Positions 51,341 through 59,808 of a stretch of 64,000 nucleotides of DNA are shown here, one piece after another; positions within the stretch are counted from its first letter, which is position 1; each line of letters starts with the position of its first letter. The notes beneath the pieces are model-generated. The model did not search any database and was not told where the DNA came from. It saw nothing but the letters and a program-made list of their open reading frames with translations. The stretch spans positions 1-64,000 of the forward strand of contig SXIK01000241.1 in assembly GCA_005772855.1 (NCBI GenBank), given 5' to 3'. The position numbers and the translations under genes were made by a program. This DNA comes from Planctomycetia bacterium. Its GTDB lineage: Bacteria > Planctomycetota > UBA8108 > SXIK01.

Positions 51341-52420
51341 TTACGGCTTGACCAGGCAGCCATCCCCGAGCTCGAAGAGGAGGGGCGAGTAATTGGCGTA
51401 CTCACCAGCAGGTTGCGCGTCCTTGCGCGCGCGGTAGTTGGTGCCGACTGAGTCGGGGTCGTTCACGATCCAGAGTCTTCCAGTCGCGGGATCGAGTGCC
51501 ACGCCCTCCGGGGAGGCCCACTCGAGGCGCTCGCCCTGCGGGTCGATCAGGTTGAGATCCACTATTCGAGGGATATCGTTCCTCTCAAGGTCGAGGATGC
51601 AAAGCCTCTCCTGGTCGCGCAGGACGGCAACGAGTGCACACCGACCATTCAGCCTGAAAAACTGAATATCGTTCAAGTTGAGGCGGGCCTGCTCCTTGCC
51701 GGCTCTTCGAGGCACCGCTGCGAAGGGAAGCGGAATCTCCTTGATCTCAAGCGGTGTCCCGGAGCAAGCAAGCTCGAGGGGTGCCTGATAGACCCGTGGG
51801 AGCTCATCTTCTGTGCGCTCGAAGGCGAGGTAGAGGGTCTTTGAGTCATCGCTCACTGCACAGCCTTCGAACCGATAGTTGCTGTCTTCGCGCCAGGACT
51901 TGAGTTCCGCCGGGAAACTGATGCGCGTGAGTTGTGCGATCCTCGCTCTGTGTCCGCTACCCGACTCCTCGATGCGAATATCGACGACCCACGACGTCTT
52001 GTCCTCGGTGATGGCCACGAATCGATTCGGGTTGCCAGGCACGAGGGCGAGGCCTTCGAAGTCGGGGTTCCCCCCCGGGATTCCGCGGAACTCGGCGAAG
52101 TCTTTGCGCTCTCCCCCCGCCCTTGCCGGCAGCTCCAGCGGAACGGGTAGGCCTAGCAACCGTCCGGTCCCCGGATCGATCCGAAAGAGCGTGCCGGGAA
52201 ACTCGCTGCGCTGGTCGCCGATGGACCAGAGTTCGCCCTTGCGGAAGGCCAGCCCCGAGGGCTGAAGGCCTCGCTTGAATTTCCCTGGAGGAAATGGTTT
52301 GCCCTCCGCGCTCAAAACCCAGACCCCCTTGACAGTTACAGGCTCGATGGATTGCCCTTGGGAATTCTCGGAGGCGCAGCAGTGGAGGAGCCAGAGCGGG
52401 AAAAAAAAATTGGCGAACAA
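51341..52420 (-). CDS. Lipoprotein, phytase-like / esterase-like beta-propeller
   Basis: Predicted 359-residue exported protein. TTG at 52418-52420 is preferred because GGAGAAA lies six bases upstream and the signal helix FANFFFPLWLLHCC with a lipobox-like cysteine follows. Repeats such as PSGLAFRKGELWSIGDQ, DFEGLALVPGNPNRFVAITED, FEGCAVSDDSKTLYLAFER and EGVALDPATGRLWIVND form a beta-propeller typical of the 'esterase-like activity of phytase' family. The substrate is unknown. A run of nine A in the plus strand (52401-52409) encodes the Phe run and could favour slippage. Confidence 0.7.
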   Translation of the reverse strand: MFANFFFPLWLLHCCASENSQGQSIEPVTVKGVWVLSAEGKPFPPGKFKRGLQPSGLAFRKGELWSIGDQRSEFPGTLFRIDPGTGRLLGLPVPLELPARAGGERKDFAEFRGIPGGNPDFEGLALVPGNPNRFVAITEDKTSWVVDIRIEESGSGHRARIAQLTRISFPAELKSWREDSNYRFEGCAVSDDSKTLYLAFERTEDELPRVYQAPLELACSGTPLEIKEIPLPFAAVPRRAGKEQARLNLNDIQFFRLNGRCALVAVLRDQERLCILDLERNDIPRIVDLNLIDPQGERLEWASPEGVALDPATGRLWIVNDPDSVGTNYRARKDAQPAGEYANYSPLLFELGDGCLVKP

Positions 52421-52650
52421 ATGTTTCTCCAGTGGAGCTCTTGACGGGCACACTGATTGTCGTTGAACATCCTCCTGCCCGCAAGGCATCCCGCGGCCTC
52501 CTCGCTCCCGATCCTCGGACGCAGCTCAAGCGCCGCCAGGGAATCGAGATGTACCTCTCCGAGCGTGCGGAGGGTTCGAGATGTCCTGGGGCGGCTGGCC
52601 CTGGGAGCTGATGGGGCGCAGGGAAAACACCGAAGGAGAAACGAGAGAAC

Positions 52651-53109
52651 ATGGCGACTCGAGCTGGCTGGGATGAGTATTTCATGCGAATTGCGGTGGA
52701 TGTGGCGACCCGTTCGACGTGTGATCGCAAGCACGTGGGGGCGGTGATTGTTCGGGAGAGGAACATTCTGTCGACGGGCTACAACGGCTCGATCGCCGGC
52801 ATGCCGCACTGTGATGATGTCGGGCACATGATGGACAATGGCCACTGCATCGCGACGATCCACGCCGAGGCGAATGCGATCATTCAAGCCGCCAAGAACG
52901 GCGTCATGATCAACAACGCCTCTATTTACACGACGGCGAGTCCCTGCTGGAACTGCTTCAAGATCATCGTCAACAGTGGCATGAAGCGCATCCTGTTCGG
53001 CGAGTTCTACAGGGACGACAGAATCTTCAGCGTGGCGGAGCGGCTCAAGATCGATTTGGTGGACTTGTCTCGCGTGTTTCAGGAGGCGAACAAGTCCGTG
53101 ACGGCATGA
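52651..53109 (+). CDS. Deoxycytidylate (dCMP) deaminase
   Basis: Predicted 152-residue zinc enzyme converting dCMP to dUMP for dTTP synthesis. Motifs are HVGAVIVRERNILSTGYNGS, TIHAEANAIIQAA (zinc His and catalytic Glu) and SPCWNCFKIIVNSG (zinc Cys pair). It has a GGAGAAA ribosome site. ComEB proteins share this fold; dCMP deaminase is the likelier activity. Confidence 0.9.
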   Translation: MATRAGWDEYFMRIAVDVATRSTCDRKHVGAVIVRERNILSTGYNGSIAGMPHCDDVGHMMDNGHCIATIHAEANAIIQAAKNGVMINNASIYTTASPCWNCFKIIVNSGMKRILFGEFYRDDRIFSVAERLKIDLVDLSRVFQEANKSVTA

Positions 53110-53179
53110 GAATGTCTTGCGAGTTGGCTCGGGATGAGCACCGAGGAATAGCAAGCCTCTCCGGGCTCGATCTGGGAGG

Positions 53180-53677
53180 TTACTTCGTTCCAGAGTTTGG
53201 TGCCCAATCCGAGAGCGCCGTCTCGAAGGGTTCCCGGCCGGCGCGGGAAATTCCCAAAAAAGCAGCGGAGAGAGCCGCCGAGGCAAGGAGCTCGTCGATA
53301 CCGCTCCTGAGCGCTACCGGACCTGCGAGGGAGGAGACCAGGACAGGCAGGTTGGGCGCCAGGTCGCGGCTCTCGCGAGCCTCCATCTGTTTGAACGTGC
53401 TCAGGACTGGATCGAGCACGGAGTGCGCCAAGCCCGGGGCGGCACGCTCGAGATCCTGGACGAAGCTCTTCGCGGAAGCCCGAGGATCCTCCTCGAACCA
53501 GTAACGCGCGACGAGGCTCTCACCGCCTGGCGCGCCGCTGAGGAGCTGGCGGATCGCAGCGAGGGTACGTCGGGGAGCTCCGTTGAGTTTCCGGTTCTCG
53601 TGGTAGGCCGTCAGAATCCACTGTCGCAGAGGTGCCTCATCCAGCACGAACGTTGACGCCATGAGATCAAACCCCAT
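53180..53677 (-). CDS. Unknown protein coupled to the fused E1 gene
   Basis: Predicted 165-residue protein starting at the ATG at 53675-53677, which overlaps the stop of the fused E1 gene. An alternative ATG is 53660-53662. The protein is mainly helical (LRQWILTAYHENRKLNG, AAIRQLLSGAPGG, ELLASAALSAAFLGI) with a weakly hydrophobic C-terminal helix. I recognise no family. The overlap implies translational coupling, so its role may relate to the dehydrogenase. Confidence 0.6.
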   Translation of the reverse strand: MGFDLMASTFVLDEAPLRQWILTAYHENRKLNGAPRRTLAAIRQLLSGAPGGESLVARYWFEEDPRASAKSFVQDLERAAPGLAHSVLDPVLSTFKQMEARESRDLAPNLPVLVSSLAGPVALRSGIDELLASAALSAAFLGISRAGREPFETALSDWAPNSGTK

Positions 53678-56132
53678 CCCGGTGGTCACGCAGTCTCGCA
53701 GCGATCGATCGGTCGCTCTCCGGGCTGTAGCCTTGGAGAGGCAGGATCGAAGTATGAATCGCATCGAGGATCCACCCCGAATTGGGGAAGAAGAGGTCCT
53801 CCATTTCCGCAGCCGGGGTGATCCAGTTCTTCGCGCCCACCACGGTAACGGGGGCATCGAGGTGGTCGAACGCGAGCTCCTGGATGTTGGCGCTGATCGT
53901 GTGGAGAAAGCTGCCTCGTTCGCACGCGTCTGAGGCCAGGAGGATTCTCCCTGTCTTTCTCACTGACTCGATCACCGGGCCGTAATCGAAAGGCACAAGG
54001 CTGCGAGCGTCGATGATCTCGGTCGACAGCCCGAACTCCTTTTCCAGCCGATCCGCAGCCTCGACGGCGCGGTACAGGGTCGAGCCGATCGTCAGAATGG
54101 TCAGGTCCTTTCCTTGCCGCTTGACGTCCGGGAGCCCAATGGGAATGGTGTAATAGCCGTCAGGTACTTCCTTCTGAAACCACTCGGTGAAACCATAGAC
54201 GCGCTGCGACTCGAAGAAAATGACGGGGTCGTTGCCCTTCAGGGCAGAGGCCATCAGGCCCTTGGCGTCATGGGGAGTCGCCGGGAAAACGACCTTGAGC
54301 CCGGGAATGTGCGCCACGAGCGAGCTCCAGTCCTGCGAGTGCTGGGCGCCGTACTTGCTTCCGACCGATACGCGGAGCACCACGGGCATCTTGAGCACAC
54401 CGGCCGACATCGATTGCCACTTGGAGAGCTGATTGAAGATCTCGTCTCCGGCACGGCCCATGAAGTCGCAATACATGAGCTCGACCAGGGCGCGCCCGCC
54501 TTCCATGGCGTAACCGACGGCAGTGCCCACGATCGCAGCCTCCGAGATCGGCGAGTTGAAGAGCCGGTGGTAGGGGAGTGCCTCCGTCATGCCTCGGTAG
54601 ACCGCGAAGGCACCGTCCCAATCACGATTCTCCTCTCCGTAGGCGATGAGACGATGGTCGTGATAAAAGTGATGGATAATGGCCTCGAAGAGGCCGTCGC
54701 GGAATGAGACGGCCCTGTTCTCCCCGAGTCTTTCTCCCGACTTCGGGTCGATTCCGGATCGGCTCTTTTTCGCGATGGATTGCACCCGGCTGTTCTCGGA
54801 GAGCGGCTTCAGAACCGCATTGTGCCCTATTCCGGGCAATTCAGCTTCGGGACGATGGGAGAACATCACGCGGGCAATTTCCTTGCCGGCGAGCCTCGGG
54901 GAGAGGTCGAGATCCACTGCGAGACGGCAGGCCTTGAGCATCTTCTGGCTTGCGTACTCCGATAAGTGGTCAAGCTCGGCCTCGGTAGCCGCATGAGCGG
55001 TGATAATCTGCGACCTGAACTCCCGAATGGGATCGACCTGCTTCCACATTTCCACCTCCTCACGGGTGCGGTAAGCGCTGGCGTCGCTGGGGGAGTGGCC
55101 GCTCTGGCGATAGGCAATGATTTCCAGAAGCACCGGGCCTTCGCCTGCGGCAATCACCTCGATCTTGCGTCGCATGGCATCGATGACGGCGAGCGGGTTG
55201 TTGCCGTCAACCGTCTCCGCGTGGAGGTTGAAGGGGTTGAGCCCGGCACCAATGGTCGCAAGGCGGTCGAAGCCCATCGTTTCGCCTCGGGTCTGACCCC
55301 CCATGCCGTAAAAGTTGTTCATGAAGGCGAAGATGACAGGTAGCCCGCCTCTGTATTCTGGCTCCCACAGGTTCCAGAGTTGTCCCATGGTGGCGAAGTT
55401 CATCGCCTCCCACACTGGGCCGCAACCCGTTGACGCGTCGCCGATGTTGGCGATGGAGATCCCGGGACGTTTTTGTGTTTTCTTGTAGAGGGCGGAGCCG
55501 ACGGCGATGTCGGCGCTTCCACCGACAAGGGCATTATTTGGATAGATGCCCAGCGGTGGAAAAAATGCATGCATGGAGCCGCCGAGGCCCCGGTTGAAGC
55601 CGGTTGCCCGCCCAAAAACCTCGGCGAGAAGGCCATAGATCAGATAGTCAACGGCCAGCTCCTTCACGCTTGGGGCAGGGTCCTTTTCGACCACGCGGAG
55701 GATGTCACCACCCAGATACTCCTCCATGATTTTCTTGAGCTGCGACTCGCCCAGGCGGTGGATCGCGCTCAGCCCCTTCGCGATAATCTCGCCGTGGCTA
55801 CGGTGGCTGCCGAAGAGGTGACTTTCAACCTCGAGCAAGAATGCTTCGCCGACGGCAGCCGCCTCCTGGCCAACGGAGAGATGCGCGGGGCCCTTGTGGT
55901 CGTAGGGGATTCCCTTGTAGCTCGAGAGCCGCTTGATCTCTCCCAGCATCTCCTCGAACTCGCGGATGAGAAGCATGTCGCGATAGATTCGTAAGGCATC
56001 TGCGGGGCTCAACCAGCCCCTACGGATTTCATCCGACAGGGTCTTCCTGTAGACGTTGACCGGGATTCTCCCAAGCTCGATTTCAGCATGCTTGCGGGCT
56101 TCATCGGGGACGATCGTCAGGCTCTTTACCAT
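53667..56132 (-). CDS. Fused alpha-beta 2-oxoacid dehydrogenase E1
   Basis: Predicted 821-residue thiamine-diphosphate enzyme with both E1 subunits in one chain. Alpha half (residues 1-430): GPAHLSVGQEAAAVGEAFLL, ThDP motif ANIGDASTGCGPVWEAMNFA followed by FMNNFYGMGG, and RQSGHSPSDASAYRTREE. Beta half (residues 480-821): YGEENRDWDGAFAVYRGMTE, NSPISEAAIVGTAVGYAME, GSKYGAQHSQDWSS and IIDARSLVPFDYGPVI. The fusion resembles branched-chain 2-oxoacid dehydrogenase-type E1s. No E2/E3 is adjacent, so it may share the PDH E2/E3. AAGGA precedes the ATG. Confidence 0.9.
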   Translation of the reverse strand: MVKSLTIVPDEARKHAEIELGRIPVNVYRKTLSDEIRRGWLSPADALRIYRDMLLIREFEEMLGEIKRLSSYKGIPYDHKGPAHLSVGQEAAAVGEAFLLEVESHLFGSHRSHGEIIAKGLSAIHRLGESQLKKIMEEYLGGDILRVVEKDPAPSVKELAVDYLIYGLLAEVFGRATGFNRGLGGSMHAFFPPLGIYPNNALVGGSADIAVGSALYKKTQKRPGISIANIGDASTGCGPVWEAMNFATMGQLWNLWEPEYRGGLPVIFAFMNNFYGMGGQTRGETMGFDRLATIGAGLNPFNLHAETVDGNNPLAVIDAMRRKIEVIAAGEGPVLLEIIAYRQSGHSPSDASAYRTREEVEMWKQVDPIREFRSQIITAHAATEAELDHLSEYASQKMLKACRLAVDLDLSPRLAGKEIARVMFSHRPEAELPGIGHNAVLKPLSENSRVQSIAKKSRSGIDPKSGERLGENRAVSFRDGLFEAIIHHFYHDHRLIAYGEENRDWDGAFAVYRGMTEALPYHRLFNSPISEAAIVGTAVGYAMEGGRALVELMYCDFMGRAGDEIFNQLSKWQSMSAGVLKMPVVLRVSVGSKYGAQHSQDWSSLVAHIPGLKVVFPATPHDAKGLMASALKGNDPVIFFESQRVYGFTEWFQKEVPDGYYTIPIGLPDVKRQGKDLTILTIGSTLYRAVEAADRLEKEFGLSTEIIDARSLVPFDYGPVIESVRKTGRILLASDACERGSFLHTISANIQELAFDHLDAPVTVVGAKNWITPAAEMEDLFFPNSGWILDAIHTSILPLQGYSPESDRSIAARLRDHRDGV

Positions 56133-56273
56133 GGGGGGAGATCCTTGTGGGGTCGCAGTCTCCTCGCTTCACAAGATGGCGAGGAAAACTACGTAGTGTA
56201 GGGGGCCGGGGGAGGGCGGGCAATAGGCGGCTCACGGGGACAGGGGCCCCCTGGGAGGCGCTACCAGGACCTG

Positions 56274-57428
56274 TTATTGCGGCGTCGGCGAGGCCCTTGG
56301 TGTGCCGAGCAGCATCTCCGCAAACCGGTGGATATCGAGGACCAGAGGAACCCTCGGGTCGCTCGAGTTGATGGTCACTCGGCCCATGCTCAGATTCTCT
56401 GCAGCCTGGCGGGCAACGTAAATTTGTCCTCCCGCCGTCGAGAGCGCCTCGCTTCGCAGCTGCGTCAGAAGCGCTTCGGCCTTGTCGATGGCGAGCTTGC
56501 CATCTGCGATCTTTACCTGCGACTTTGCGTCGGCCTCCGCGCGGGTCTTCTTGGAGTACTGAAGCGCCTCGGACTGAATCGTGGCGACTTGAATGCCGTA
56601 CTCTGCCCGGAGCATCTCGGTTTTCTTCTCCCACTCGGCAAGGCTCAGGGCCTCGGCCGCCGCGATCTCCTTCTCGATGGTGCCCGTGCGGAGCACTTCG
56701 ACGAGCTTCAAGGTATCGGCCTGGTTGAGTCGGGCTTTCTGGGTGAAGAGTTGCTTTTGTTGGAGCTTGACCTCGTACTCGGGCGGGAATGCGACGCGCC
56801 GAATCAGGACCGCTTCGGCCCTCACATGGAACTGGTTGAGCTTCTGCTGGAGAACCTCCAGGGCCTTGGCGCTTGTGGCAAGGCGCTTGTCGAGGTCGAT
56901 CAAGGCGTCGTTCGACATCTCCGGAAGCACCTCTCTGAGGACCGACTCTACCGTGGCTTTCACACGTTCCTGATAAAAAGACTTCAGTCCGTCCTCGACG
57001 AGCCTGTGCGCCTGGCCCTTGATGATCTGATAGGGCACGCTGATGTCGATCGTGACCACGTTGCCATCGCGGTTGCGGATCTCGAGGGCGGGGTAACGAT
57101 CATGGACGGGCGTCGAGAGATCCTCGGGGCCAGCGTGCCTTGGGTAGAGACTTTTCGAGGTCTCCGTGGGTCGGACGCCCTGCCGTTCGTCCGCAGCCAC
57201 GAACTCGAGAAAGTGGGTCGAGGCATCGAGCAAGTGCCACTTGTGGATTCCGGTAATTCCAAGGTGATACCCTGTTCCGCAGTCCTCGGGCACAATGCCG
57301 CCCGCCCAGATGTACTGCTTCACACCGTAGGTACGAACTGGGACGCGTTCGAACACGAGGATTGTGATTCCGGTGATGACCGCGACGGTAAACAAGAAAA
57401 CAAAGATCCAGCGGGTGAGTCGATCCAT
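56274..57428 (-). CDS. SPFH/Band 7 protein (HflC-like)
   Basis: Predicted 384-residue membrane-anchored protein. It has an N-terminal helix (IFVFLFTVAVITGITILVF), an SPFH domain (residues about 60-200) with VTIDISVPYQIIKGQAHRLV, and a long coiled coil (residues 210-340) rich in Glu, Ala and Lys. SPFH pairs form large cages that organise membrane proteases and lipid domains. An excellent AAGGAGG precedes the ATG. It lies 14 bp after its partner. Confidence 0.85.
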   Translation of the reverse strand: MDRLTRWIFVFLFTVAVITGITILVFERVPVRTYGVKQYIWAGGIVPEDCGTGYHLGITGIHKWHLLDASTHFLEFVAADERQGVRPTETSKSLYPRHAGPEDLSTPVHDRYPALEIRNRDGNVVTIDISVPYQIIKGQAHRLVEDGLKSFYQERVKATVESVLREVLPEMSNDALIDLDKRLATSAKALEVLQQKLNQFHVRAEAVLIRRVAFPPEYEVKLQQKQLFTQKARLNQADTLKLVEVLRTGTIEKEIAAAEALSLAEWEKKTEMLRAEYGIQVATIQSEALQYSKKTRAEADAKSQVKIADGKLAIDKAEALLTQLRSEALSTAGGQIYVARQAAENLSMGRVTINSSDPRVPLVLDIHRFAEMLLGTPRASPTPQ

Positions 57429-57442
57429 GATGTGCCTCCTTG

Positions 57443-58561
57443 TTACTTTGCTTGCCGTTCCGTTGCCTGCGCGGCGGCTGCAGCCGCCGGCTCCACTTCG
57501 ATGCGAGTGGGCGCGCCGCTGCGTTGATACGGTACGACGTCGATCTGGATCTGCGCAAGTTTTTGCGTCAGCGCCTCGACCACTACAATCTTGCCTTGCT
57601 TCGCAAGCGCATCCGTTTTGGCAAGGAGGCCTTGCGCTTCCTTCTGGTACTTGTCGGTCAGGCCTCTCGCCTCCTCGATCTTCGACAAACGCTCGGCCTC
57701 GGCCTCACCCGTCCTCTGGATCATGTAGGTGTCGGCCTCTCTGCGTAGCTTGATCACTTGAGCCTCGGCAGTCGTCTTTCCGGCGGCAAGAGTTCCCTTG
57801 AGCTCCGCGAACTCTTGCCCCTGCAAGCTTTCGATCTCTGCCAGTCGCTTCGCCTTTTCCTTTTCGAGCTGCAGCGCCTTCGCCTTCAGGCGCTCGACCT
57901 CCTGGTCAGCGAGCTTGCGATCCTCGATCGCCTTCTCGTAGTCGTCAGCAAACTTGGGCTTCGGAATCGTGATTTGCCTGACCTCGAGTCCATGCTCAGC
58001 GAGGGCCTGGTTCAAGCGCTCCTGAGCTTTCATGCTGGCGGTCGAGTAGTAGCTTGGGTTCGAGATCTCCTCGGGGTCGAACCTGCCAAACTCATCGCGG
58101 AGAATACTGCGGGCGAAGGACATGAGCCAGAATTTCTTGAAAGCGTCGCCTGTGCCGGAGTCCTGAAGCACCTCGATGGCCTTTGAGGGCAGAAGTTGGT
58201 ACTGGATTTCGATCGTATCGAACCAAAAGTTGCTGCCGTCTCGAGCCCGCACAGTCAGCTCCCTTACATGGTCTGTTGCAACGTCTCCTTTGCCCTCCAT
58301 ACGGAACTTGTTGGGGCTCTTGTCGAGAGTGAAGACCTCCTCCACGAACGGGATGAAGATCTTGTTTCCTGGAATCAGGTCAACCTGAATGTTTTTGGTG
58401 ACGTAGTTGACGATGACGGCGACCTGGTGGTCCTTGACTTCGACGATACCCTCGACCCCGAGGAGCCCAAGAGCCAGGAAGAAGAGCGCCAGGAGGCCCA
58501 GCGCGACGTATCTGAGTGCTTGTTGAGGCGATACTTGATAATCGGGGGGACGAGGTCTCAT
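57443..58561 (-). CDS. SPFH/Band 7 protein (HflK-like)
   Basis: Predicted 372-residue membrane protein. It has an N-terminal helix (YVALGLLALFFLALGLLGV), SPFH domain (residues 40-190, VNYVTKNIQVDLIPGNKIFI) and a coiled coil (residues 200-345). The C-terminus is Ala/Pro-rich. Probably forms a hetero-oligomer with the next gene's product. The upstream region has repeat elements. Confidence 0.85.
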   Translation of the reverse strand: MRPRPPDYQVSPQQALRYVALGLLALFFLALGLLGVEGIVEVKDHQVAVIVNYVTKNIQVDLIPGNKIFIPFVEEVFTLDKSPNKFRMEGKGDVATDHVRELTVRARDGSNFWFDTIEIQYQLLPSKAIEVLQDSGTGDAFKKFWLMSFARSILRDEFGRFDPEEISNPSYYSTASMKAQERLNQALAEHGLEVRQITIPKPKFADDYEKAIEDRKLADQEVERLKAKALQLEKEKAKRLAEIESLQGQEFAELKGTLAAGKTTAEAQVIKLRREADTYMIQRTGEAEAERLSKIEEARGLTDKYQKEAQGLLAKTDALAKQGKIVVVEALTQKLAQIQIDVVPYQRSGAPTRIEVEPAAAAAAQATERQAK

Positions 58562-59171
58562 GAAAGGGTCTTTCTCCGTTTTGGCCTTCGCAAGGGGGGA
58601 GCCCGCGCACTGGCCTCTACCGTTGAGGCTATCGAGGCGGGGACTCTACACTTTCTTGAGCCAACATGAAAGGGGAAGAAATCATTCGATTCTCCTGGTG
58701 GCCCAGGTAGTTGCCGCGTTGCACACGATGGTTTGGGAGAAGAGACTTCGCTGCCCGGGAGTTCGCCCCTGAGCAGGGAGTCCGCCCGGTGTCGAAGCAG
58801 GTCGGCAAAGATATACTCCTCGCGAGGGAGGAACACCTCCCCCGCACCGGGCGACTGGCGGCGTCCCCTCCGGTCGCACGCTGCGCGCGCGCCTCGGGTC
58901 CAGGCTCTCGGCAGCCCCCCAGCTCTCGCTGGCGCCGGCTCCCTCCGAAGCTGATCGTGGCTGCGCGAGCTCGCCGCAAACCCTGCGTCGGCGACCGTTT
59001 CGCGGCTCCCCGCGGCCTCCGGCTGCCAGGGCTCCCGCCCTGGTCGCTCTGGCCCCTCTCCTCGGTGCTCGCCAAGCGCCGGGCGCCCCCAGCGCCGATG
59101 GCGGGTGAGCCCGGGTCGAGATGTTCCAATCAGGGCCGCGCGGAGTGTGGCGTTGGACCCGCTCGCCTCGT
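58562..59171. other. 610-bp intergenic region holding repeat A5
   Basis: This region lies between the SPFH gene start (58561) and the TPR gene stop (59172). Most of it is the composite family-A element at 58812-59149. Open frames here are Arg/Ala-rich repeat products. No gene was recognised. Confidence 0.65.
58812..59149. repeat. MITE-like repeat, family A, long composite (copy A5)
   Basis: The ends are TATACTCCTCGCGAGGGAGG and GGCCGCGCGGAGTG. The flanks are family A (CACCTCCCCCGCACCGGGCG; CTCCTCGGTGCTCGCCAAGC; AGATGTTCCAATCAGGG). About 190 bp is inserted in the middle, starting CCGGTCGCACGCTGCGCG, which is the module seen in B1 (4649) and, inverted, in 17949-18147. GC-rich with many small inverted repeats. 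Confidence 0.8.
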
Positions 59172-59603
59172 CTACCCGTGCAGTGGCCTCGATCCGTCCT
59201 GGAGCTCTCGAAGTAGAGTCTCATAGCGGCCATCCTTCTTCAGGTTGGCCAGATCGGGGTCCTCGATCATCTGTTCCAGCTTGTTGTAGCCCAGCTGGAC
59301 GGCCCGAAAAAGCGCCTGGAATGCCGGATCGATGTGGCCCAGAAGGCTGTGAGTGCAGGCCAGGTTGTAATAATAGAGGGGCTCTTTGGGCTGAATCTCC
59401 ACAAGCTTTTGGTCGATTTTCAAGCCCTTGTCCAGCTCGCCGTTTCGGGAATAGAGGTCGCCGAGTATCATGAGAACCTCGACGTTTTCTGGCTCCACCT
59501 GCGTAATGGCCTCATAAAGCCCCATCTCAAAATTTGCCTGGAGCTTGGTTGCGGTCTTTTCTGGAAGCCGGGCATCTTTCCAAGTCCAGGATTGACGTTT
59601 CAT
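59172..59603 (-). CDS. TPR-repeat protein
   Basis: Predicted 143-residue cytoplasmic protein with two or three tetratricopeptide-like helices (EPENVEVLMILGDLYSRNGE and YYYNLACTHSLLGHIDPAFQ), ending in DLANLKKDGRYETLLREL. This C-terminal pattern is common in planctomycete TPR proteins. TPRs mediate protein contacts; the partner is unknown. The start is the ATG at 59601-59603. Confidence 0.75.
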   Translation of the reverse strand: MKRQSWTWKDARLPEKTATKLQANFEMGLYEAITQVEPENVEVLMILGDLYSRNGELDKGLKIDQKLVEIQPKEPLYYYNLACTHSLLGHIDPAFQALFRAVQLGYNKLEQMIEDPDLANLKKDGRYETLLRELQDGSRPLHG

Positions 59604-59808
59604 GAGTACGAACCTTGAGAATGTTTTCTCTTTACCCTTTGAGTAACGCCCTCTTCTCCAGGGCATCTATGACTGTTGGATTTTAGCATTGCCTGAGCAG
59701 CCCGGCAAACAGGACGGCGGTATCGCGTCCTTGACTCCATCCTACCTGACCTTAGCATAGCCCGTTTCTATTCTTGTCCCATTCGCACGCTTCTCCGAGG
59801 CTTCCAAA

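Noticed and set aside
52336-53286. 316-codon minus-strand open frame across the dCMP deaminase
   Set aside because: It runs antisense to a gene with complete catalytic motifs and has no recognisable protein features.
56277-57527. 416-codon plus-strand open frame opposite the SPFH gene
   Set aside because: The minus-strand SPFH protein has a strong ribosome site, membrane helix and coiled coil; the plus frame is its shadow.
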